Assembly: GCA_013368445.1 (NCBI GenBank)
Contig: JAACJO010000016.1
Location: 744,001 to 808,000, forward strand
DNA from: Leucocoprinus leucothites
Taxonomy: Eukaryota; Basidiomycota; Agaricomycetes; Agaricales; Agaricaceae
Length of the DNA: 64,000 nt
Reading direction: 5' to 3'
The notes beneath the pieces were generated by a model. That model saw only the letters and a program-made list of their open reading frames with translations. It searched no databases and was not told where the DNA came from. The number at the start of each line of letters is the position of its first letter. Position 1 is the stretch's first letter. Shown here in pieces: positions 47,979 to 59,303 of the stretch. The translations under genes and the position numbers were made by a program.

Positions 47979-48222
47979 GCTGCGACTTGCGAGACTTGGG
48001 CGAGGATTAAATGCACGGGCTCCAAGTTACTAGGTGGGACGAACCATGGGTTTGGAATATGCTTAATATATATTTCGGGCATTAACCAGTGCTGGGAAAC
48101 ACACTGAAGCCACTGAACCCCATCCCTGATTGTTTCCAGTGGGGACGTCACATCGATTGATCCCCTATCAGTGCTATTTATAACAATTGCAATTCGCCCC
48201 ATAAGACAACATTTCGGATACG

Positions 48223-49286
48223 TGTCTCATCGTTCCTCGACAACTACCAGAATTATATCGTTGTTCTTGGACTCTAGGATGAACACGTTCTTGTAGAAGA
48301 CGACTTCACCGATTATCCGGATTTTGTCAGCCCGTCGAAGCCTACCATGGATATCCGGCCATGTGTCTGCAGTGGCAGCCTGCTACGGCCAATAACATCA
48401 TACCTTGTTCTGAATATTCATCTGTCCCGCAGCAATCGAAGGTCCAGAATCAATCCACCGGAGCACCGTTGACCAATTTATCGTGAAATGAGAAATCACC
48501 CAGCCCCATTGCTATATCTCCAATCATTCAATACAACGTGTACTGCCTGGGACATCGACGCTTCCACCGCCATTACCCAGCTCGTTGCACATGATCGAGA
48601 AGTTTACGACGTTACGTAGCTGCCCGGCTCTACCGGTATATTCCTTTCTGTTGGTGCAGACGGGAGTCTCCGCGCTTTCGATCTTCGTGTCCTCGATCAT
48701 TCTACAATTCTGTATGAAACCCCTGTACTTAAAAACTCACCGCCGCCCAAAGCCTCTCCTTGCACATCGACATGGCCCCTTACGCCTCCTCTCCTAAGGA
48801 TCGCCTTCAATCCTCTTAATTCTAATAACACACGGCTGTGACGTGCAAATGCGAAGCCCCGGTCAACCAGAAATGGAACTGAGAGGTCATATCGCCCCTA
48901 TAAATAGACTTAGCTGGGGTTCAGCTGAACAACCTCCGCTCGCAACAGTAGGTGCGTATCGCCATTATCTCATCCATGAGCACCTGAACTTACAAATGAT
49001 CCGGCGGACGATTGTCGGGTGCTGCTCTTGGATATTATGGATCATGCTCAGCCCAACGCCGTGTCTCCACGAAACACCAGCTCAAGACTCAATGCTTCCC
49101 ATCCAGACGTCAAAAATGAGATTATCACGGATCCCGTGATGTGCTATACAGCTGTGGGTCAGATCACGAATCTAGCGTGGTCACCTTCGATCCAAGGGAT
49201 GACACTCCCGAGCGGCCTCACGACCGCCACTGGCGGGTGGTTAGCAGTCTGTTGTGGCAAATCTATCAAGGCTCTCAAATTATAAC
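48223..49286 (+). pseudogene. Decayed WDR68/DCAF7 (AN11)-like WD40 repeat gene
   Basis: Pieces in the order of the DCAF7/WDR68 family are found on the plus strand: SSFLDNYQNYIVVLGL, then [102 protein letters not shown] and ITDPVMCYTAVGQITNLAWS. The frame is broken by in-frame stops (TAG after VVLGL, TGA where Trp of the NFSWNE block is expected, TAG after REVYDVT where Trp is expected) and by at least two frameshifts (near 48335 and 48520). The N-terminal 40 or so residues are missing. Introns also appear partly retained. A functional copy presumably exists elsewhere in the genome. Confidence 0.85.
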
Positions 49287-49430
49287 AGTGGGCAGTGCAT
49301 TTGATCTGCCTAGGGCTCTTTTCATCGGCGATTTTGTATATCAATAATTTGTGGTACCCGTATGTATAGGCTGGGTCGGACAAGCCGTGGTAGATATCAT
49401 CTGTTTACATATATATATGTCCCCGGGAAG

Positions 49431-50326
49431 CTATATGTTCTTCTTGTAGCCCTTGTCATCATCCGTTCTCACCATTGCTGCATTAATTGTTATGATTGAC
49501 CTCGTCAAGAGGGCTAGACGCAATCATTTAGAACAATCTATTACGAAAAACTGTAAATTCTACCCACCGATCGGGATGATCAGCCAGAGAGCGTTGAGGC
49601 CGATGAAGTATACCCAGAAATACAAAACTTCTGGTCGACTATCTGGGCAACCTTGGATGATAGTCGTGGCATAGTATAGCGCGTCCCCATAAACGTGTGC
49701 AAAGCACATTAGTGCAGTCCAAACGTGGCACGAAGGGAAGCGGTTGGCTGTTGCGTAGGCTATGAAGAGACACAAGGGTCCCCAAATACACTGAGAGAGC
49801 GGCCAAAGGTGATTGACAATTAGTTAAAAATGAGTCAGTTTTGAGTTGGGACGGAAGCCTCACTGAAGTGATTGTTTCAATAGTGAGAACGAAGGGGTCG
49901 GAATGTAGGTATCTTGAGTCAGATTTCGCGTACTCTTTCCATTCTTGAGAGATAAAATCAGTGAGAGAGACGAGTGTGTTGTGGTTGAATATGAAGTGTC
50001 CTGTTGAGTAGGTTGAATTTCCTCAGTTCAAGTAGAAAGTCATTTAAGGTACCCTCGAAAACGATATGAATGAAGCCACCTGTTCGGAGTTCAGCAGAGA
50101 GATCGAGTGCAGCATAATGCAGGAGCTTACAGGTTACAAACCAGAGAGTTATAAGGCGCTCAGTAAGCGTCAACTTGTTATTGGGAGAAAGCCAGGCGAA
50201 GGTAACAACTGTGATAATGGACAAAGCAACCAACCAAGCTCCTATGAGCTCAGTAACTGAGCGCGAATTAGGAATGTAACCTGGTAGAGTCAGGTTTGTA
50301 GGATAATACGGATGGAGAACGCTCAT
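49431..50326 (-). CDS. Emopamil-binding protein (EBP) family, sterol isomerase-like
   Basis: EBP/EXPERA family membrane protein; animal and plant members are 3-beta-hydroxysteroid delta8-delta7 isomerases in the ER. Exons 50326-50053, 50000-49864, 49790-49568 and 49513-49431 give 238 residues. It begins MSVLHPYYPTNLTLPGYIPN, the family N-terminus, and has four to five hydrophobic segments. Conserved acidic and histidine positions are present: GGFIHIVFEGHFIFNH, EWKEYAKSDSRY, LTIETITSCIWGPLCLF, AHVYGDALYYATT and FWVYFIGLNALWLIIP. Ascomycete ergosterol synthesis uses the unrelated ERG2, so the role here may be sterol or another lipid. The final exon (ALLTRSIITINAAMV to KKNI) is the least certain. 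Confidence 0.88.
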
Positions 50327-51271
50327 GGTAAAGGCGAAGGGTGGAGAACTGACATCAACATGAGATGATTTAAGTAGCGGTTGTTTGACCCTGACAGTCC
50401 AAAATCAGTTGGGCAGCTGGAACGCAGTGGAAGCCAATCTGTAGAATTTAGACAAATAAATGACGTTCTAGATTATCCTATAGGGAAAAGTCGCTTGACG
50501 TCGAACAAGCCGCAGACCATATCAGGCTCAGAGTCCAGCGGATCTTGAAACGACTTTTACTAGCTGTTGCTGTAAACTTTAATCTGGAAGAGGTCTCCTA
50601 GCCCCTCTCTAGATTAAAACACTGTGTGGAGTGATGATAACACCCCGAGAATATAACATCCTTCAAATTTCCAACTGACGAATTTGAGCTCCAAAGGGCA
50701 GGAACGATCCTCATGGGCGATACCAGCGCCCTAGCCATCACTATTGTACAATCCGTAGCATGCACCAATCATAGTCACGGAGAGTAGAAATTCGGGTAAG
50801 CATTTGCCGAGTCGCCGGAGAACGAAGGAGGGAGACAAGTCGTTGGCTTCATACTGCTATGGACGTTCAGTTCGCGCATTAACGGATTTATGATAGCTGA
50901 CTGCGAGTTGCCTGCTGGGGTTGGGAACGGATAGGGGCGATTGGTCGCTTTGAGACCCGACAGTACTTGATGTTGGTATTGATCACGACGACCACCCCAG
51001 AAGATTCGATGTCTCCCCAGCATCATAGGACGTGAGAGGTTTCATAGTTTTCCAAGCGAAGACGGACACCAAGCGTGCTCCTTGACCTGGCTGTGGGTGT
51101 GGGTTGGATCAACGTGTGACAAGAACGCGTGGCATGTCACATCGCATGATTCAATTGTGCCTGTGACACCGGTACCTCTATGTCTTGAGTCTTGACTCAC
51201 CTTCATCACTAATCCTACCCTTCAATACTGCTTGAATACCCTTCTACAATTAACTTCAACATGAGCCGTTT
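50327..51271. other. Divergent promoter region of EBP-like gene and REV1
   Basis: No gene recognised. The minus-strand frame 50775-51026 has no start context or family match. The right end carries a four-codon upstream frame that overlaps the REV1 start. Confidence 0.45.
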
Positions 51272-51275
51272 ATGA
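51261..51275 (+). promoter_or_regulatory. Minimal upstream ORF overlapping the REV1 start codon
   Basis: ATG AGC CGT TTA TGA: four sense codons, with the TGA at 51273-51275 overlapping the REV1 ATG at 51272-51274 in the arrangement ATGA. Such overlap favours either poor initiation at the main ATG or termination-reinitiation. A second in-frame ATG follows immediately at 51275. Confidence 0.6.
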
Positions 51276-54200
51276 TGCCCGAGACTTTGGAGAACTCTCA
51301 GAGCTCTTCCGACTACTTCGGGGAAGACGACTCACAGTTTCTGAAAGCCCTCGAAAGTATAGCCTTACCTGGCGACAAGCTACACAATGAACAAGCACAT
51401 TCACCAAATGACCCTATAATAATCGAAGATGATTCTGATACTGAGGAGTCAGCTTTCCCTCTGACCCAACCCGGAGTGAAGCGTCGCTATTCTGACGTCG
51501 AGGTAGAGGGAGATCAAGACGACACTATCTATGGACCGTCTCATTTTGGACAGTTCGGAGAATACATGAGGAGGAAGAGAGCGAAACTCCAGATTCAAAA
51601 TCAAGCATTGGAAGACAAAACGAATGCCAACGAAGTAAATAAACTTGGAATATTCCAAGGGATTGCGGTCTATGTTAGTCGGTTATTTTCCATTAGGTCG
51701 CTTTGTTAGGCTTGACAGTCGATTCTCTAGATAAACGGCTGGACCAGACCATCTGTACAGGAGTTAAGGAAGCTAATTGTGGAGAACGGAGGGATCTTTC
51801 AACCCTACCTAGATAGGAAGAGTATAGTGTACGCCCTGTCATTCCACCGTTAAGTCTCACTCACAAGGCATGCCCCCCTAGAACTCATATTATCACCTGC
51901 TCTTTGACACCAGCAAAGATCAAAGAGTTTAAGTCCATGAAGGTTGCTCGGCCAGAATGGCTTATAGATAGCATCTCAGCTGGAACGCTTCTTCCATGGA
52001 AGGACTATATCTTTAAACCAAACGAACGTGTGGAAAGCAGTCAGGGACACTCAACCAAGCAACAACAGACACTTAGTAGTTCCTTGATACCACGCTCCGG
52101 CTCTCCCCCTCGTCAACCTAAACTTACCCCGAAAGCTCATCCAGATCTCCTATCCCCTTCGACCACTAAAACAGCGCCAGTCTCTGAAATAGATCCCCTC
52201 TTTGTGACAGACCCATCTACCGACTCAGATGCCCGTCGTGTACCAGGCTATGCATCCGCTACTTCGAATCCGAACGCTCAACGGGTTATGGCAAATCCTG
52301 AATGGCGCAAAGCTCACACTTCCATCGCTCCCGACTTTATCGAAGGTTATTACAAGAACTCTCGCCTTCATCATCTTTCCACCTGGAAATCTGAGCTACG
52401 AGCGTTGGTCATGGAAGCTCAGGAGAAGGCAGAATCTAGCATGAGTAGCACACCTGAAGTAATGCCAAGACCTGTCCATGGTAATGTCAGCATGCGAGGT
52501 GAACATCTCAAGATGCAAACATCACCCAAGAAATGGAAAGGGAAGGGCAAACTCGACACTGTTGGTTGGAACGAACGCGTCATTATGCATTGTGATTTCG
52601 ATTGCTTCTTCGTGTCGGCGGGATTAGTAGCAAGACCAGAGCTGAAGGGAAAGCCGGTTGCTGTCTGTCATTCTCAAGGCGCCCAAGGTGGAGAGTCAAG
52701 CACGAGTGAGATCGCCAGCTGCAGCTATGAGGCTCGCAACTTTGGGATACGCAACGGCATGAGGTATGCTTATCCTGAATCAGAGACCAATGGTTTGAAC
52801 CAACTACTTCTGCCAGCTTACAGCAAGCGAGGAAGCTTTGTCCGTCTATTGTTACAATTCCATACGAGTTTGAAAGGTGAAGTGACTACCGTCCAATGTC
52901 TGGATTCTCATTAATCACTGATGGCCTACAGATACAAAGAATTCTCCTTGAAATTCTATACAGCACTCATGTCATTTGCGGACGATCTTCAAGCAGTCTC
53001 TGTGGATGAAGCACTTATTGAAGCTACCAACGTCGTACGCGCTCGTGATGAAATTTTTAACATGGAACTAGGAGAGAACCACGGTCAAGACCCCGCGAAA
53101 GTAGTGGCCGAGTTGATTCGAGACACTATTCGCGAATCTACAAGTTGTGAAGGTACAAAATTTACGAAAATACCTCATAAAATCTGGACTCAATCTGATA
53201 CAGTCAGTATTGGGATTGCACACAACATCATGATGGCTCGGTTGGCCACACGTCGCGCAAAACCAGCGAGCTCCTACCACCTACTCCCAGACGAACTTCC
53301 TGCGTTCATCGCGCCTCTAGAGATCTCCGACCTTCACGGCTTTGGATACAACACGAAGCAAAAAGCGCTGGAGAAACTTGGCACGAGCAAATTGGGAGAA
53401 CTCGCCGATAAGGGCAAAAGTGTGCTCTGTGATGCTCTTGGAAAGACGACGGGCGAGACGCTCTACAACGCCATACGTGGGATCGATGATAGACAATTGG
53501 AGAGCAGCAAAGAGAGGAAATCAGTTAGTTGTGAGATCAATGTGAGCCTTACCGTGTTATTGACTTCTCGTATGACGACCGACGCTGAATTTCCTTAGTA
53601 CGGGATCCGCTTTGAGAACAATGAGCAAGCCGAGAAATTTGTCTATCAGATGGCAGAGGAGGTGAAACGGAGGCTAGACGAAGTCAAGATGTTGGGGCGG
53701 ATGATAACATTGAAAATCATGAAGAGAGATCCCAGTGCTCCCGTCGAACCACCAAAGGTATAAAACACCAACATCGTATATGGCCACTCTATAAACCAAT
53801 CATCTTTGTTTCCTAGTTTCTCGGGCATGGAAAATGCGACACTTTCAACAAACAAGGCAAGCTTATTGGATTGGGGGGTAGCGCCGTCAACGAAGACAAA
53901 ATCATCGGAGAACACGCTTGGAGGCTACTCAAGTCGTTCAACTTCGACCCAAGGGAGCTGAGGGGCATTGGGATACAGATACAGAAACTTGAACCCCTGA
54001 AGAGTGGGTCAACGTCAATGCAGCCTGTCCAGTCTGTATTACCGTTCAAGAAGGCTGAAGCACCCGCTAAGGCGCGGCACCAGAGCCCAGTCAAAACTGA
54101 TAGGCATATGTCAGATATTGATGATAGTGAAATCCAAGAAGTTTTGACACCACAGCCACAACATCCATCCACCAAATCCATCGAACAAAGGGCTACCAGT

Positions 54201-55247
54201 ATCGCTTCCAACCCTGTATACGTCGAGCTGCCTTCGTTCTCTCAGATTGATATGACGGTCTTCGAGGCATTGCCCAGGGAGCTGCGAGAAGAGCTGGAAA
54301 GAGAATACAAGAGACGTTCGGGGTCTCCCGAGGTCGGCGTCGCAGGTCCTTCGCGAGCCGGCCCTTTGGCTTCTCTTCAGCGTCGCCAATCGTCTAATCC
54401 TACCAGACAGGCTTCCCATCCGCTTCGACAAGTTTCACGCCCCTTGCGAAATTCGGTTTCAAGTACCAAACCCAATATCTTTCCGCAACGAGCGGCCACA
54501 GGCAAAGGAATCAATTATGGTTGCATCACAAAGCAGCTGGCTCCACGTTCTGGATCCATTATATACGGAAACAAGTCACTTCTTCGCGCCCTTGGACTCG
54601 ACAAACCTAAGCTACCACCTGTCCGCACAACGGAAGCGCAGCTTCGGGAACTCGATATTGATCCCGAGGTATTTGCTATGCTGCCTGTCAAGGTGCAACG
54701 AGAGCAGTTAGTTAGGGCTCGAATGCTCAAAAAGGAAGGTCATATACCCGATGAGCCTACACAGCGCAAGATCCTCAAACCCGCAAAACCCTTTATCTCA
54801 CCATCACGGCGTCGTAGGCGTGGCCCAGCACCCAAGGCAATATATATTCAACCTCCAGTACTACGCCAGCAGGGTAAAGAGAAGAAAGAGAAGCTATGCT
54901 ATTTCGAGACGGACGATATCCAGTCTGTGATTGAGAAGTGGGTGACGAGTTATAAACATTGGGCGCCGAAGGAGAAGGATATTGAATTTTTCTCAAAATA
55001 TCTTGTGCAGTGTATGGATAGTCGTGAAGGTGACATGGGGTTGGAAAGAGCGGCATCGGTTATGAAATGGTGGCTGGTATTGTTAAGGAGGATGTGGGGT
55101 ATGTTTGAGGACAGGGATTCCGAGATGGAATGTCGGGACCCGAACGAACGTGCCGCGGCTGCTTGGTGGGAAGCTTTTCGAGAGGTCAAGAAGAGAATGG
55201 ACGATGTTGTGAAGAGGCGGTTTGGAGGAAAACTTTCACTTAAGTGA
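51272..55247 (+). CDS. REV1: REV1 translesion DNA polymerase/deoxycytidyl transferase
   Basis: Y-family polymerase that inserts dCMP opposite damaged bases and scaffolds translesion synthesis. Seven exons (51272-51673, 51731-51828, 51882-52763, 52817-52876, 52932-53541, 53599-53757, 53817-55247) give 1213 residues. BRCT domain about 125-215 (GIAVYINGWTRPSVQELRKL to RPEWLIDSISAGTLLPW). Polymerase core: VIMHCDFDCFFVSAGL near 400 with the metal-binding Asp residues, SYEARNFGIRNGMSLQQARK, and LQAVSVDEALIE near 504; thumb and little finger up to FDPRELRGIGIQIQKLE. Two ubiquitin-binding motifs follow (VFEALPRELREELEREY near 880, VFAMLPVKVQREQL near 1015). The C-terminal REV1 interaction domain lies at about 1100-1165 (SVIEKWVTSYKHWAPKEKD). 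Complete and apparently functional. Confidence 0.95.
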
Positions 55248-55836
55248 AAGTTGACGGAATCTCTTCTGCGCGTTCACTGTTCAGCTCAGCTCGTCCGGTG
55301 CTTTCATATCCTCGTGGCCTTGCTAGCGGTATACAGAAACCGATGACCTGAGGGGAATGAAAGCAGGGGCGTGACCACGTCCCAGAAGACGAACGATATA
55401 GAGGAAAATGCAAATACGTCCTTTACCTCGGACCTATTAGGGCAGCAATACAGTAGTGCTATCCCTTGGCATCTCTAAATTCCGACTCGAACTATTGGAC
55501 TGTCGGACTATAGGTTGATAAGGACGCAAAGACTTTGGCCGAAATTAAAGGAGCTAGTAGATAGCTAGCCTGGTCTGGGAGTCTGGGTGAATGGCAGGTT
55601 ACTTGAATGGTCAATACTAATTTTAAGATTTTTGGGAATACTAATCATGTCATTCATTGTCCATATCACTGAGAAAACCCTTGTCTCTGTTCCGTCCTCT
55701 AAACACCCTACCTGAGTTAAATCCTTTGTACCTCAGAAGCTTGCTCAATCGTTCATCGGCATCTTAAACAAACTCGGGTTTCTCATTCAGACACAAATAA
55801 AGCATTTGTCTACCGTACAATTCCCCTCCACTACAC
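55248..55836. other. Intergenic; left part of methyltransferase duplication block A
   Basis: Convergent region between REV1 and methyltransferase A. From about 55418 onward the sequence matches 59667-60094, so the 3' flank was duplicated together with the gene. Confidence 0.6.
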
Positions 55837-56945
55837 TCAAGCGGATGCTTTTTCTCCGATTGCAAGGAAGAGTGGTGTATCGGTATGGTCTGTGGGGTCA
55901 GGAAGCTCCTCGAAGGACCTGAGAGTAAGCCCTGCACCATCAAATGCTTTCTGCATATCCCCCTTGGACAGCCCATGTTTGTGAGGAACAGCATCCCCCA
56001 CATTCTTCATGAACTCGTAGCCCTCTTCCTTATGGATCATATCGGCTACGATCAAAGCACCTCCTGGTTTGAGGAATGAGGCGAGAATGCGAGTGATTCC
56101 ATCCACGGATGCGAAGTGGTGGTATGAAGAAGAGCACTGCATTTTTGAAGTTATCAGCCCAATGGCTTCGCCAGACCAATGCGGAGGAGGCACATACGAA
56201 TACAACGTCAAATGTGGCACCAGACAATTCACCCTCCTCGCCCTTGAGCTCGACACAGACGGCTGAGGCATTCTTGCCCTTGAGGTTCTCGTTATATTGT
56301 TCGGCCATACGTTGGCTTATGTCGACACCCAGGATCGACTTCACATGAGGGACCATCTCTAAGGAAACGCGACCTAGCTCCCGCTCAGTATCTCTTACCC
56401 CGAGGATTGTTCAAGGAAGGTTTGTGCGAACCATTTCCACAAGCGAAATCCATTGCGGTTGTATTCTCTTTATCTAAAGGATAAGCCTTGGCAATGGCTT
56501 TTACGACCCTGTAAATACAGACGCTGAATATCGATGGCAGCGATTTGTACACTGAGTAGAAACACACCTGGCTGCACGATCCTTGACATGGGGGATTTTA
56601 TCGAAGTCATGGTTTAAATCGTCAAAAAAATCCCTATTGGCTTGTGCCACTGCGTCATGATGATGACTATGGGCATGCCCGAGTTGGTGGTGGTGAGTGT
56701 GAGTGACTTCAGACATCGAGTTTAAGAGAGTTAAAAGATGATTGTGTTGGTTTGTCCAAAACCTTCCAGATTCCAGGGCTTTTATAGAGCAGAAGTTCCC
56801 GTCTTGAGCGGCTGAGCATGATAGAAGACATTCGGGTTCTTGAGATCACGTTCAAGTTGAGACGATTGAGTACCCTTCGGGTCACCTGGGACCCCAAGAT
56901 AGGTATAGCATCAGGTGGCGTTGCATACTTGGTAAGCCCAGCGCT
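55418..56945 (-). repeat. Direct duplication block A (methyltransferase A with flanks)
   Basis: About 1.5 kb matching 59667-61218 in the same orientation, covering the gene, its introns, about 420 bases of 3' flank and about 230 bases of promoter. Ends estimated by eye. Confidence 0.8.
55837..56716 (-). CDS. Class I SAM-dependent methyltransferase A
   Basis: Four exons (56716-56568, 56508-56432, 56373-56198, 56136-55837) give 233 residues. The N-terminus is unusual: MSEVTHTHHHQLGHAHSHHH. Motif I is AMDFACGNGRVSLEMVPHVK, with the acidic end of strand 2 in SILGVDISQRMAEQYNENL. Later blocks are GATFDVVF, CSSSYHHFASVDGITRIL and FLKPGGALIVADMIHKEEGY, as in the UbiE/Methyltransf_11 type. The acceptor substrate is not evident; a small molecule is likely. 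Exon lengths are identical to those of methyltransferase B. It lies head to head with carboxypeptidase B, with a 492-base shared upstream region. Confidence 0.87.
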
Positions 56946-57208
56946 AGCGCTCATCTTTGATGCTATACAGTAGGAGTCATCTCTGAAACAACCCGTACTG
57001 TATTTGTAATAACCTATACTCTGCGATAACCTATGTGGGGTCCCCCAAGTTGATTCGTGGGTGTTTTGATGTAAAAACTTGCCTCATGTTATATGACATA
57101 GCGCAACAACAGAGTCATGGCCGCGGTACCGTTCAGTGCTGCTTACCGTGATGTCAGTCTCTTCACCCTACTTCGCACTTTGAGACAGTTGACTGTCTCC
57201 TATATACC
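56717..57208. promoter_or_regulatory. Shared divergent upstream region, methyltransferase A and carboxypeptidase B
   Basis: The left half belongs to the methyltransferase duplication and the part from about 57081 to the carboxypeptidase duplication, so this promoter was assembled by two separate duplications. The 18-base near-palindrome GAGACAGT..ACTGTCTC is at 57182-57199, about 10 bases before the carboxypeptidase ATG. Confidence 0.55.
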
Positions 57209-59303
57209 ATGAAGTTCAAGCCATACCTTCTTGCATCTCTCTCCCTCCGTTGCTCTCTCGCTTTAGCTGTACCATTTGACCAAACACAGGTCGTTCTCAA
57301 CCAGAGTCCACTACCAGGCAACCTTGGGCTTGGGAATGGCTGGAAAGATTATGTGTTCGACTATCTTGAAGATAGTAAGAAAACAATCTTGAAGGGAAAA
57401 CTCAATATGCAGAAATGGATGCACGCTGGGAAGGAATACATCAAACAGGACAATCTACTTTGTGAGTTGACTGCTTCAAGGATGAATGGCTCTTAGTTGA
57501 CAACAAACCGCTCAGACGAGCTCGTTTCGCATCCCGCTTTAAGTACATACAAGCTGAGAGTTACTGAGCCTAAGCTCTGTGATCCCTCTGTACAACAATA
57601 CTCTGGTTACTTGGATATCGCTGAGGACAAACACCTCTTCTTCTGGTATACTTCTCGCGGTCGTTGTCGGATTCCCGTGGTTAACATTGCCCAAAGGTTC
57701 TTCGAGTCAAGGAATTCCCCAAAGGATGCTCCGCTCGTACTCTGGCTTAACGGTGGACCTGGATGCAGTTCCTCGACTGGGTTGCTTTTCGAACTCGGAC
57801 CCTGTAGCATCGCTGACGACGGTCACAACACAACCCACAATCCCTTTAGCTGGAACACCCATGCAAACATTATATTCTTGGATCAACCTGTCAACGTCGG
57901 TTACTCCTATGCTGACGATGGTACAACCGTCAGCACGAGCCCCCTTGCTGGCAAAGATGTCCACGCGTTCCTCGAACTCTTCCTGAATCGCTTCCCTCAA
58001 TACTCCACGCAACCTTTCCATGTTGCTGCAGAGAGCTACGGAGGTATATACGCTCCCAATATCGCAAAGGCCATCCACGATGCCAACAAACAGATCACCC
58101 TCGCACCCACCCCCGGGCTCAAGCATATCAACCTCGCTTCGGTGATCCTTGCGAATGGTCTCACCGATCCCTACATTCAGATGGCCTCGATCCCTGACTA
58201 CGTTTGCGATGGTCCTTTCCCCATTTATGACGATCCGGAGGGAGTGCAATGTCAAACCCTGCGAACCAAGGTCCCTACTTGCCAGCGTCTCATCCAAGCC
58301 TGCTACCGGTTCAGCTCGCGATTGACCTGTGTTCCTGCAAGCACCTGCTGCCAAACCCAACTTTTCGCCCCACTTATGCGTCAGCTCACTCTGTCCAGAT
58401 TCTATCGCAATATCTGACTTGTTTTGCTCAAATAGAAACTGGTCTCAACCCGTATGACGTGAGGAGGAAATGTGACAGGCAGGACGGAAATCTATGCTAT
58501 AGGCAGATGCAATGGGTTGATATATGGATGAACCACCCAAAGCACAAGGCTGCGCTGGGTGTTAATCCCGAAAGGAGTTTTGAGTCTTGCAACATGGCAG
58601 TTAACCAATCTTTTACTATGAACGGTGACGGGATGCGTAACACTGCGAGTCTACTCCCTGAGCTGATTGAAGACGGTATTCGCTTGTTGGTGTACGCTGG
58701 CAACGCGGGTAAGTCGCTGCCTTTGCTCTAGGTTTGTCAAGACCTGATTAACCTGACTGATTATCCTTATAATAGACATGATGTGTAACTACATTGTAAG
58801 TCTTTTTACTCCGCCGCGTAAAGCTGAGCGTAATACTAAATTGTCTCAGGGCAATGGACGATGGGTTGAGAAACTCGAAACACGGTTCTCCGAAGAGTTT
58901 AAGAGCGCTGAGTATCTTCCTTGGGTGCTTCTTGAGTCCGGCCGAAAGGCAGGAGAGGTTCGCACCGCTGGAGGTGATGGCTCCTCTGCAGGAAATGTCA
59001 CATTTGTCAATGTCTATGACGCAGGGTTCGTTCGTTCTTCAGTTTTCACTTGATAATGTCTAAATCGTATTTTAGACACATGGTTGCCTATGACCAGCCT
59101 GAAGCTGCCTTGGTGTGTTCCTCTCCTCTTTTGAGTGGGATTTCTCTAATATTATTACTGCAGGACTTAATCACACGATGGATAATGGATGTTCCGCTGA
59201 CCATAAACTTGCATGAGCAACAGCTTGAAGGTATACCTCCGGGATAGAAGTAGGTTTTGGATACGAACTCGAAGAAATTCAATGTGATAGTGGCGATCAT
59301 ACA
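57081..59303 (+). repeat. Inverted duplicate, carboxypeptidase copy B
   Basis: Partner of 25935-28167, in opposite orientation. Both promoter and 3' flank are included, and similarity ends just after GATCATACA. Confidence 0.88.
57209..59247 (+). CDS. Serine carboxypeptidase (S10), copy B
   Basis: Near-identical to copy A (roughly nine of ten residues), 568 residues from exons 57209-57461, 57516-58379, 58436-58708, 58776-58795, 58850-59025, 59076-59112 and 59164-59247. Signal peptide, oxyanion block LWLNGGPGCSSSTGL, nucleophile Ser in HVAAESYGG, Asp in LVYAGNADMMCNY and His in GHMVAYDQPEAAL are all present. Differences from copy A: Ala replaces Pro three residues after the catalytic His-Met; one residue is missing in the CDRQDGNL loop; the donor of intron 2 is GTCAGC instead of GTAAGT; and nine bases are missing before the stop, giving IPPG. 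It may still be active, but the donor change could lower correct splicing. Confidence 0.9.

Noticed and set aside
57707..58360. Minus-strand frame of 217 codons inside carboxypeptidase B, with a matching plus-strand frame at 26894-27472 in copy A.
   Set aside because: Both lie antisense to a strongly supported catalytic exon and have no recognisable domain. Their presence in both copies follows from the duplication.
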